A stretch of DNA of 64,000 nucleotides, taken from NCBI GenBank assembly GCA_027943335.1, contig BSBK01004080.1, positions 124,001 through 188,000 on the forward strand, in the 5' to 3' direction. This DNA is from Chamaecyparis obtusa (Eukaryota > Streptophyta > Pinopsida > Cupressales > Cupressaceae). The notes beneath the pieces are model-generated. The model was given only the letters and a program-made list of their open reading frames with translations. It was not told the origin of the DNA and did no database searches. Positions within the stretch are counted from its first letter, which is position 1. Every line of letters begins with the position of its first letter. Made by a program: the position numbers and the translations under genes. Shown here in pieces: positions 46,806 to 56,343 of the stretch.

Positions 46806-48673
46806 GAAGGAATAGCAGTTGGCAGAACTTTTGCACTGTTCAAGAACTACAATATTGATCGCAATAAAGAGATGATTGCCATTGACACGATGAACATTGA
46901 AGGTTCATGCACATCTTGCTACATCACAATTGGTAATCACTCCAGCACTCTTAAATTGCTAAGCTACAAAATATTATTTAATTCTAAGTTTTTATTGAAT
47001 TCAAAGCATTGTAGCTTGAATCTATTTTTCCAATTCAAGCTACTTAAGAGAAAGGTGATTTGTCTATGTTTATTTTAAAAGCTTATTTTTCAATAGACAT
47101 AATGAATGTCCTATGTGTAGGGTCAGCTTCCTGAATTCAGTCATGCAGCTTCCTGAATGTAGTCATGCTTGATTCAATTATTTATAACCCGTCTTTCAAA
47201 TAACCCATCTTTCGAATAACTCATCTTTTGAATAGTAGTCATTTTTAGATTAAGTTTTGGTAGAATTTCAAAAATGTCATTTTTAGAATATATTATGTTA
47301 AGCATAATATTTTAATGAATTGCATGATGGTATTTGATATTGAAGAAGATAGTCCATATGGCTATTGTTCTCCCTCCCCTTAACAGTTTATAACTTTATA
47401 TATTATTTGTTATTTGATGTTTTGAGTAATCCAAGCAATAGCAATGTCATGAGCACCCATTCACCATAACCCTTCTCTTCTGAGCTCTTCTACTTTGACA
47501 CATCTCTAATCCACAGTCTTCATTACATGGATTGTTTATTGGGGACCTTAATAAAGTTTACAATGTACGCAGGATAATGAGATGGATAATGGATGAAGAG
47601 GAGCATCTTGCCAAGCTGAAGGAAGACACTTTGTAGTATGTTATTATAGATATGGGCCATAAGTTCTGAAAGCTTACATATTTGATGCATCATTTCTTTT
47701 TTGTAAAAGGATTTCCCTTCACTTGTAATCGGTTTTCTAGTAACAAAACTATGGAGCAGAATAAAATGGAATAAATGCACCCTAATTTTATCATATACAA
47801 CCATTCCTGTTTCCTTTATTCTGGGATTTAGATATACAGTTGTATATGGTCAAACTCCAGCAGGTTTGGTTTGTATTGTACTTTGGTGCTGCTTTTCATT
47901 CTCTTTTTTCGCTTATGCAACTGTAACCACTGTTGACACCAGTGGAATCAAAATGCTCAAAGAGCTCAAGAGAATAATTGAACTGAAAGGCCTTCAAGTA
48001 ACTATTATCATAATTTTGGTTTGAACAAAATATTATTTTGGTTTAAACAATTTATTTTAAGTTTTGATTTGTTTATGTCATTCATCTAAAATCATTTAAT
48101 AAGTGGGTATTATTGAATTAAGTAATAGCATTCCTAATAAATTTAATAAGTGGGTCTTATTGAATTAAGTAAAAGCATTCCTAATAAATCAACCAAATAA
48201 GTGAAAGCTTAGAATGTGTTGTTTAAACGTGTTCAGCAGTATGTACTCTGTATAAAACATGTCAACTATATCAACACTTAATAGAATTTTGGTTTAAACA
48301 GTAAACTCTAAACTTTGACCTTTTTAAATTGCGTACTGTATCATTACTGGCCTAGAACCTACATATAAATCAATAAAAATCCAAGTGCTCACCAAGCTTA
48401 CAAGTTTTAAATAAGTGTGACTATCTTTATGTTATAACAAAATTTAACAAAAATCTATTTTGTATTGTAAACAATGTGAATTATACTAACAAGGAGTATA
48501 CATGATCTTTAGCTTGCATTGAGCAACCCTGGGTCAGATCTCATGGAGAATCTTCAAAAGGAAAAGTTCACTAAAATTCTGTGACCAAATTGGCTGTTTC
48601 TTACAGTTGGTGAGGGTGTTGCAGTTTGCAGTTCTCTTCTCCAAGCTCATAAGCTCAATATATAATTGAATGT
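46806..48673 (+). pseudogene. Captured sulfate transporter fragments (SULTR, three exons)
   Basis: Exon 46806-46932 after CCCTATAG encodes EGIAVGRTFALFKNYNIDRN and MNIEGSCTSCY, from the membrane domain of plant sulfate transporters. Around 47923-47997 the STAS-domain core VTTVDTSGIKMLKEL appears. 48513-48673 encodes LALSNPGSDLMENL ... FLTVGEGVAVCSSL, the STAS C-terminus, with one TGA. The exons between are missing or unrecognisable. SULTR proteins are plasma-membrane or organelle sulfate/proton carriers. This is a broken genomic fragment. Confidence 0.82.
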
Positions 48674-48719
48674 CAACGGTAATAACTAGGCCGGTCTCTA
48701 CAATTACAGTTTGCATGGT

Positions 48720-49620
48720 TAAAGACTAAACCTAAGAGTTACCCTTGTCTATCATTTCATTCTTATAATGAAGAATGTCCTCACTTACCTCGCTATATTT
48801 CTCTACTGAATATTACTTATAGTTTACAATACTCAAAGGTTGTAAGAAGCCATGGAGGCTTTGTTTTTAATTTGATGAATCACCTTGCAAGCTACAGTGG
48901 TGATTATGAAGATGTTAAATAATATGAATATAATGGAAGGGCTAAAATTTTGTTAAAATCTAATTAGAAACTTTTTTTTTGCCTATGTTCCCATCAAGCT
49001 TAAAACGTTATGTGTGAAGACTCGATACACTCTTTGGGAAATTTTACTATGGACCATCCAAACCTAGAAATCTTCTTTAAACAGCCACTTGTAATGTTAA
49101 AGAGATGAGAAGAGCTCTGCCTTTGAGGTTCAAATTACTCAAGAGCAAAGAACCCTGTAACAGCTGCTCTCTATCCTCTACTGTAACAATCAAACTGAGG
49201 AAATAGAATTCTAACTTCCTTGAAGCAAACCATCTTCCAGGTACTCACCTTCTTGGATGCATTTTTTGAGTAAAGCCTCTCTCACTATTTTGTCTCCAAA
49301 CATTTCTCCTATATTCCTTTGAGACTGTAATCTTCCATTTGACTGCAACCTTTTGAAGATCTCAGTCTCAAGGTAATGTATCCTCAATCAATGCTCCTTT
49401 TTTGAAGACTGGTCCTCTGTCTCTGTCATTGAGACTATTCTTTGTCAAGGACCCATTTAATGCCTATAAACCTAAAACCACTCAGACCTTAACCCTATAT
49501 GACCATTACATGACATTTTGACTCATTACATGGGATTTTCACTTATTACATTGCTTTTATAGCATTATTCCTTATTACATTACAATGACCTTTAGACTTG
49601 ATTATGAATTTTGCTTTGAA
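48720..49620. other. CACTA interior, unassigned
   Basis: No coding sequence or repeat recognised. Short repeated phrases of the type CATTACATGACATT occur near 49505-49580. Confidence 0.45.
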
Positions 49621-49622
49621 TA

Positions 49623-50684
49623 TTGAGTCTAACATTGCAATTGAACATCTCTGAATGCCATTCCACTCCTAGGCTCAGGTGCCCTGCTGGATGCCCCTGC
49701 ATCATCAACCAAGTGGTACAAATGATCAAATCCCATAGATGGCCTGTAGCTATGACAGAGTCTAAGAAGGCAGAGAGACCTACACTGGTGACTCAGAAGA
49801 AACTTCAGCTTTCAAAAACAAAGCCAATTAGGTTGGCAGACTTGTGGATCGGGCCGACATTTGGTAGAAGAGGAAGAAAGATGACTAGAACTCTGGAGGC
49901 CTACTATAATGGATTTAGGTATTCAACCATGAGAGCAGAAGAGAGAGCTAATATCATGTATCAAAATATTAAACACGCATTCTTCCAGCCAGCAGAGAAG
50001 GAGATGATTACTTTGCTTCATTTTCATTTGCATAACCATATTATGGTGGGAACTAAGAAGACTAAGGATGTCCAGTTTTATGTGGAAGTAATGAACATGG
50101 TCCAAACTTTAGGAGGGGCAAGAAGGTCCATGTATGATCCCGATGAAATTAAGGAAGAGCAGCAAGAGAGGGATAGGAAAAATCAAATCAATGGAGAGTT
50201 TGAAGGGTTTGTTAAACGAGTAACAGAGCTATGGGAGCAGCCTCATCTAAAATATTTTGAACTGGAGTTTGATATACCATTTAGAGAGCTAGGTTTTCAT
50301 GGAGTTCCTTTCAAAGTCTTTGCTTTTATTGTTCCTACTGTAAACTGTTTGGTAGAGTTGGTGGAATTGCCTTTCTTAGTAATAACCATTAGTGAGATTG
50401 AGATAGTTAACCTTGAGAGAGTAGGACTTGGGAAAAAGGCATTTGATATGGCTATTGTTTTCAAAGACTTCAAGTGGGATGTACTCCACATTGATGTTAT
50501 TCCTCAATCTTCTCTTGATGGCATCAAAGAATGGCTAAACTCAATGGATATAAAGTATTATGAAAGCAGAATGAACTTGAACTGGCGGCCAATTTTGAAG
50601 ACCATTTCAGATGATCTAGATAAATTTATTAAAGATGGTGGCTGGGAATTTTTGAATTGGGAAATCCATCTTCCTTTTAGGTGA
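49623..50684 (+). CDS. Captured SPT16 (FACT complex) C-terminal fragment, open frame
   Basis: The 353-codon frame is uninterrupted. From about 49740 it matches the middle and C-terminal part of FACT subunit SPT16: KPIRLADLWIGPTFGRRGRK, KHAFFQPAEKEMITLLHFHL, VELPFLVITISEIEIVNLER, MNLNWRPILKTI and DGGWEFLNWE. SPT16 is a histone chaperone that acts during transcription and replication. The N-terminal peptidase-like domain and the acidic C-terminal tail are missing; the first 40 codons are unrelated. No intron is visible, and I cannot tell whether the source gene has one here. The intact frame of about 300 SPT16-like codons is notable. Confidence 0.85.
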   Translation: MSLTLQLNISECHSTPRLRCPAGCPCIINQVVQMIKSHRWPVAMTESKKAERPTLVTQKKLQLSKTKPIRLADLWIGPTFGRRGRKMTRTLEAYYNGFRYSTMRAEERANIMYQNIKHAFFQPAEKEMITLLHFHLHNHIMVGTKKTKDVQFYVEVMNMVQTLGGARRSMYDPDEIKEEQQERDRKNQINGEFEGFVKRVTELWEQPHLKYFELEFDIPFRELGFHGVPFKVFAFIVPTVNCLVELVELPFLVITISEIEIVNLERVGLGKKAFDMAIVFKDFKWDVLHIDVIPQSSLDGIKEWLNSMDIKYYESRMNLNWRPILKTISDDLDKFIKDGGWEFLNWEIHLPFR

Positions 50685-50744
50685 CAGAATCCAATAGATG
50701 CTTCAAAATGTTTGAAGTTATTTCACCAAGCTTTATCAAATGGA

Positions 50745-51975
50745 TCTCTCATGAGAATGAATGGAACAGTTAGCACTCATTGGCTCTAGGTGATGCTTAC
50801 GGAGGTGAAGCACTGGGCCTTCCTGGGAGGTCATCCATCCCAGTACCACTCTAGCTCGAGCATGCTTAACTATGGAGTTTCCTCCATGGTTAAACCCACT
50901 CTACTTGCATCCTCATTTGCAAAACCTTCACCAAGTGTTATGCCTTATGAACCATTCATTAGAAAGCCCCTTAAGCTCGTCAATTAATAAGTAGGAGATA
51001 TTTTCCATAGCAAGTCAAATTGTGATATTGCTATCAAGATTCAACTGTGTAGTTTTTTGAGTCAAACTCATTGACCCGTGATTCATGAGTAGTGGTTCAC
51101 ACGAACCCATCTCTCATGAGAATGAATGGGACACTTAGCACTCATTAGCTCTAGCTAGTGATGCTCACAGAGGTGAAGCACCGGGACTTCCTGAGAGGTC
51201 ACCCATTCCAGTACTACTCCAACTCGAGCGCACTTAACTACGGAGTTTCCTCCATGGTTAAACCCACTCTGCTTGCATTCTCATTTGCAAAACCTTCACC
51301 AAGTGTTGTGCATTATGAACCAGTTGATGAGCTTAAGGGGCTTTCTAATTGATGGTTCCTAAGGCACAACACTTGGTGAAGGTTTTGCAAATGAGAATGC
51401 AAGCAGAGTGGGTTTAACCATGGAGGAAACTCCATAGTTAAGTGCGCTGGAGTTGGAGTAGTACTGGGATGGGTGACCTCTCGGGAAGTCCCAGTGCTTC
51501 ACCTCTGTGAGCATCAGCTAGAGCCAATGAGTGCTAAGTGTTCCATTCATTCTCATGAGAGATGGGTTCGTGTGAACCACTACTCATGAATCATGGGTCA
51601 ATGAGTTTGACTCAAAAAACTACACAGTTGAATGTTGATAGCAATATCACAATTTGACTTGCTGTGGAAAATATCTCCTACTTATTAATTGACGAGCTTA
51701 AGGGGCTTTCTAATGAATGGTTCATAAGGCATAACACTTGGTGAAGGTTTTGCAAATGAGGATGCAAGAAGAGTGGGTTTAACCATGGAGGAAACTTCGT
51801 AGTTAAGCGTGCTCGAGCTGGAGTGGTACTGGGATGGATGACCTCTCGGGAAGTCTCGGTGCTTCACCTCTGTAAGCATCACCTAGAGCCAATGAGTGCT
51901 AATTGTTCCATTCATTCTCATGAGAGATGGGTTCATGTAAACCACTACTCATGAATCACAGGTTAATGAAAAGAA
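50745..51975. repeat. Palindrome of four 5S-rRNA-derived modules
   Basis: Modules on the minus strand (50791-50885, 51159-51253) face modules on the plus strand (51422-51515, 51788-51880) around a centre near 51345. Each keeps 5S internal-control elements, for example AGTTAAGTGCGCTGG and GTACTGGGATGGGTGACCTC. Shared spacers give a period of about 367 bp per arm. Cassandra-type TRIM elements carry 5S sequence in their LTRs; these may be related, but no tRNA primer site was found. They are not normal 5S genes. Confidence 0.82.
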
Positions 51976-52019
51976 CTCTAAATGCACCTTACGTATGTAA
52001 CATTTTTTTTATAAAAAAA

Positions 52020-52490
52020 AATAGAATTGGTTGAAATTTCGACTAATGCCACCAAAACTTTCACCAAAGGATGGTCGAAATTTCGACCAAAACAACAAAA
52101 TTTCGACCAACAAAATTTCAACCAAAACAACAAAATTTTGACCATCTCATCCGTCGAACGTATAGCATCTCGGTCGAACATTTGATGTTTTCATCAAAAT
52201 TTTGACCAACATTTGGTGGAAATTTTTGCTGCCACTGGTCAAAATTTTGATCAATCCTAGGTGGAAATTTGTTTGACAATTGGTCAAAATTTTGACCATT
52301 ATAAAAAAATGATGACAATTCTGAAACGTGGACTCAGTCAAATTTTCGACCTGTGTTTTAGTCAAAATTTTGACTGATTATAAGTATGTCAAAAATTCAA
52401 CAAAAAAAGACCGACGACAATGTTGGTCGTAAATTCGACTAATTTTGGTCAAAATTTCGACCAATTCTTGGTCGAAATTTGAGGCCAAAA
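52020..52490. repeat. CACTA right subterminal repeat cluster
   Basis: About 15 variants of the palindrome GGTCGAAATTTCGACC lie in both orientations within 470 bp. In CACTA elements such motifs are binding sites for the TNPA-type protein. Confidence 0.8.
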
Positions 52491-52499
52491 TTACTAGTG
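52468..52499 (-). repeat. CACTA right terminal inverted repeat
   Basis: Read on the minus strand it starts CACTAGTAATTTTGGCC and ends AAATTTCGACCAA. It is followed by the duplication AAA (52500-52502). Confidence 0.85.
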
Positions 52500-52502
52500 A
52501 AA

Positions 52503-53690
52503 GGAGTCCCCCTGAAACCATATACTCTAATAATAGTTGAATAGGGATAAAAAATAAAATCACCCCAATTGTGCACTATGTTGAGGTCCTTTGCAAATTG
52601 ATGTGGTCTAACAACTTTGGCCAAGGTGACCGGGACCCTAGGGCTGTCATGAACAAAAAATAGTCTCAATCTTGCTGCAAAACATTTGTCAAACCATATA
52701 TAACTACTATCCTTTCTATCCCATGTCATATTTGAATTCCACAGCTGAACATGCATGTCCTCTCCACCTCTCTGTTTGGATAATTCCATTTCTTTTCCAA
52801 CATAATCCGCACCTTTGAACAAAAACATGTACATCATAAAGGAGTACCAGCAAAAGGGTTTATCAACTTTATTCTTTTGAATCCCCATTAATCCATCATG
52901 GATTAAGTCAGCAATGAAGGGGGTATAAATCAAAAGTAATTGACATATGCGGATGTAAGATCTAGATCACCATATACATCAGGTGCTCTGGCATTTTCTC
53001 ATTTGAATCTTCCCCAAAAACCTGACATAATGACCAATAGGTGCCTCTTGCCAGTACATCAAAAAACTTTGTTTTGAATGGCTCCTGAGCACCTAGTCCC
53101 GTAACAATCATCTTTCCAATTTGAGTGCAGAAATATTTTACAAGACCAATTCTAAGGAGATGTCTTTGTGCATCACACACCTCTCTTAATTCTTTAAAAT
53201 CAATCGATTCCAGGTTAGGAGAGGGGTCAGTTAGTTTAAAAACTATTCTGATTTCCTCAGTAGAGACCATTAATAGCTTTTGCCCTCTAACACCCCTAAT
53301 CTCTTTAGTAATAGGGTCATAGTTTTTTGCAACTTCAATCATTAGGTCTACATCTAAAAAGACATCGGGTACCACAAGCTTGCCTATATCATTTTCCCAT
53401 ACATTACAAGTGGGAACAGGGGTATTTCTCTGGCTGAAACCTACTGTAAACAATGTTAGCCCAGTGAAGTCAGAAGTGCCACTCGCATTGAGAAAACTAA
53501 TCTTAGCATCTATGATATAATTTCCTGTATCATACAACCCATCCACCACTTTTACCCTAGGTTCCTTTGGTGTTAGCTGTTTGACCTCTGCCAAATTTAC
53601 TGTTGAACTAGGAAAAATTTGCAATAAATCCTCATGCAGACCCCTCTTAAGATAATCAGTTTCACTGGAAAGCTCTTTCCTAGGTGGCAT
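52503..53690 (-). pseudogene. LTR-encoded protein, right copy, N-terminal part
   Basis: Starts MPPRKELSSETDYLK at 53690 and is open for 242 codons, including the position (ELREVCDAQ) where the left copy has TAA. A frame change near 52950 matches that of the left copy. The next segment (52933 down) contains FMMYMFLFKGADY and SSYIWFDKCFAARLRLFF and runs to the CACTA insertion in a Phe codon. Function unknown. Confidence 0.7.
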
Positions 53691-54049
53691 TTGTAGGGCT
53701 TACAATTTATGTATATTGAGTGCAAAAGAACACAGTAGCAAAGCAATACTTCTTAATAGAACAAGCAAGTGCAGGAAGAACCAACCTTTTCTTCAAAATC
53801 CCTCTTAAAATAGCAATCGGTTTCTGCAATTCTGCTCGCCAAGCACTCTGCAAATTTTTATCTCCTTCTGGCTTTTCGAGGAAGCAATAGATTTTGAAAT
53901 ACTCATAATCAATCCACAATTATTTCAATAATTTACTTCGCATGATGTCACCATTAATTTTCCAAGAAATGAACTATCACTTGTCTGAACCTTTCACCCA
54001 CTTCTTCCTCAATTTAAATTTCAACCGTTGATATTTACTTGGAAAATAA

Positions 54050-54780
54050 TCCAACGGTTTTTCACATGATTGCATGGCTTGAAAGAAGCTCATGCGACCA
54101 TATGACAAGCCATCATGTCAATTCCTTCATTGGCGACAAATCCCTTATAACCTTTTACTATTAAAATGAACGTTAGTCGCATGATCACATGGCTTGAAAA
54201 AGGCTCATGTGACCATGCGAAAAACCGTTAACATTTACCTGCTGTCATCTATTTCTTAAGCCACTGGTTCCACTTTACCTTTGGTGTTAAAGACAAGCCA
54301 CACTTGCAACAACTGGCAAGTTGTCATGTAGTTTCCTTGTTTCGAAGCACTGGTATTTGCTAACATCCTCCATGTCAGAAAGTCCTATTGACCAATCAAG
54401 AAAAACCTTATGCAAAACCCTGATGTTGGTCCCACTATTTTTAACCAATGAGAAACCACCAATCATGTACACCTATCCATGGTCCCACCCGAGAATTACA
54501 GTGAGCTTGATGCAAGATCGACGGTTAGTCGCATGATCGCATAGGTCTCTAAGATTCTATGTGATCATACGACAACCATTGAATCTTGTTTATTACTTTC
54601 ACCTTTGAAGATTCCTCTGACTCTGGTCCCACTTTCCTTTAAAAATAAAAGGCCACCACTTGTGAAATATTTTTCAACGGTCCCGCTTTGTTTCTGCATT
54701 AAGCTTCTCTATAAGATCGATAGTTAGTCACATGATGGCATAGGTCTATAAGATTCTATGTGACTATATGACTGCCGTTA
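54050..54780. repeat. U3 hairpin array (right copy)
   Basis: Four units correspond to those at 12342-13070, each with GCATGATNGCAT-like left arms and complementary right arms, with independent substitutions. Confidence 0.7.
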
Positions 54781-55205
54781 GATCTTCTTTAAAGATACCA
54801 AGTCGAATGAAAGCCGAAACATTAGAATATAAAGTATTTAGGACTTAGGATATATCATAGCTCCTAGACATAGGAAAAATTAAAACCGCTAGTCATTGAG
54901 ACTTTAGGAAAACTTTACGCATGTGCACTTTTGAGATTTTAAGTGACAAAAAAGGTAACGCTCAAATGGATTTAAAATAGAGTGACCTAGGGCTTTTTGA
55001 AAATGGCATACATTCAGGGTTTTTCTTAGGTTTAACTCTTAATTAGGGCTCACTGGATACTAAGGAAGAAAAAATAATTTTGCAGGATCTTTTATGGGTT
55101 TTTTGTGGCAAAATTATCACAATTTCATGAGCAACTAGACACACTTCAAATTTATAAAATTTTCACAAGACTCATGTATTGAAAATTTGAAGTGCCAGCA
55201 CTTGT

Positions 55206-56338
55206 TACATTCAAAGATGATATTCATCAAAGATATAGAGACATTTGAATATGATGCACATACCTATTAATATCAAAGTAGGATATAATTCAATGTAAAT
55301 TTGGTTTAGTAGGTGGTAACAATATCAATGTGTTAGAAGACTAGATAAGTGAAATATTTAAACCTTAACAAAAACATGAATGCTAGGGAACACATAAGTA
55401 TTGTAGTTTGTAGATGAGAAATGAAATCAAATATTTTGTTGAAGGAGACTGATGGTACTTGATTGCACTAGTAAAAAAATGAGACAAAACCTTTGAAAAA
55501 GAAATAGTTGAGATTTTGTTTGCCTAGATACATTTGATAATCTGAACAATAGTCTTAAATTCCAAGTTGTAGAGTTGTAGAAGTGATTAATTATAAATAT
55601 TGTGAGGGTTGTAGAAACAAAAATGATCAAAGACGAGGATATAAATAGGTGCTATAAGTATTTATAGCATGTAGAGATATGCTTCTTATTGTTTTAAAGA
55701 ATAGAGTTTATAAAAGTAAACTCTAAAGAGGGAGTGCTTGGATAAGGAGGAAGAACCATTTCTTTATTGTAATGTCACAACTATTTCTAGAGGTCAATGT
55801 TGAGTACTTTTGTTTAGGCCATAGGATCTGAAAAAAGTACACCTGCATGCAATGCTCATGCAAGACCCACAATAATCCTTTTCCCCTACCAAAAAAATTA
55901 TGTGAACTTCCTTCCATTTTAGAACCATGTAAGATTGTGAATTTGTGGTCACAAGAATTATTTGTTAAAGGAAATAAGAAATTTGAATACCTTTTCAACA
56001 TCTCTAAACTATATGGAGATTATATTTATACTAATTCTAGTGCATGAAAGTTCTATACCACTATGTTGAGAGTTGGTGCACTTTGCAGATGTAAGTTCAA
56101 GTCCATTGTTTGTTGAAGCTTTGAAGTATACATATTAAAGTTTGTTTATTGATACTTGTTCAAAATTACTCAAAAATTATTATAATAGCATGTTGAATGT
56201 ATTGGAAGGAGTTAATATTTTCTGAGTTATTCCAAGTATACATGTAGTTAATAAAGTGTTGTTAAATAAGATCTATTAGTTAATTTCACATGCATAATTA
56301 GGTAAAATAGAACTATAGATAAAAAATAATAGTTTGAA
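55206..56338. other. Right flank of the Tat element, no gene recognised
   Basis: AT-rich with frequent stops. It should be continuous with the sequence left of 7127 before Tat insertion. A 92-codon minus frame (55723-56001) has no family features. Confidence 0.45.
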
Positions 56339-56343
56339 CTACT

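Larger units (their letters stand above)
24628..52499 (+). mobile_element. CACTA (En/Spm) DNA transposon, 27.9 kb, gene-capturing
   Basis: The ends read CACTAGTA and TACTAGTG, with imperfect terminal inverted repeats (26 of 32 bases by my count) and a 3-bp duplication, the marks of the CACTA superfamily. The right subterminal 470 bp is packed with GGTCGAAATTTCGACC-like palindromes. It encodes a TNP2 transposase (34.4-38.5 kb) and a second gene (38.7-42.8 kb) on the plus strand. It also carries fragments of at least six host genes with introns kept, so they were taken as genomic DNA. The size is large for the family, because of these cargoes and nested repeats. Confidence 0.92.
7133..55200 (-). 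mobile_element. Ty3/gypsy Tat-clade LTR retrotransposon with giant LTRs, split by a CACTA transposon
   Basis: Direct repeats at 7133-13481 and at 20996-24627 plus 52503-55200 are the LTRs (about 6.35 and 6.33 kb). Each begins TGTTGG on the plus strand; the left ends GTCAACA and the diverged right ends GCCAGCA. The outer flanks carry the duplication CTTGT (7128-7132 and 55201-55205). Gag-pol lies on the minus strand between them, so the right LTR is the 5' LTR. Without the 27.9-kb insert the element is about 20.2 kb, in the size class of Ogre-like Tat elements. The LTRs differ by roughly 6% over their first 200 bp by eye, so the insertion is old. Tat assignment rests on an RT-linked RNase H of the 'LVRGLGLAKLMAQ' type and a second RNase H. 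Confidence 0.9.
52503..55200 (-). repeat. 5' LTR (right copy), outer part with U3
   Basis: Matches left-LTR positions of about 10785-13481. It carries the U3 hairpins (about 54050-54780) and ends GCCAGCA before the CTTGT duplication at 55201-55205. Confidence 0.9.

Noticed and set aside
44394..48673. Functional host genes for APC10, PreP or sulfate transporter
   Set aside because: Only one to three exons of each are present, with missing starts and some stops.
50791..51880. Functional 5S rRNA genes
   Set aside because: Modules are diverged, embedded in longer repeats and arranged as a palindrome, unlike tandem 5S rDNA.
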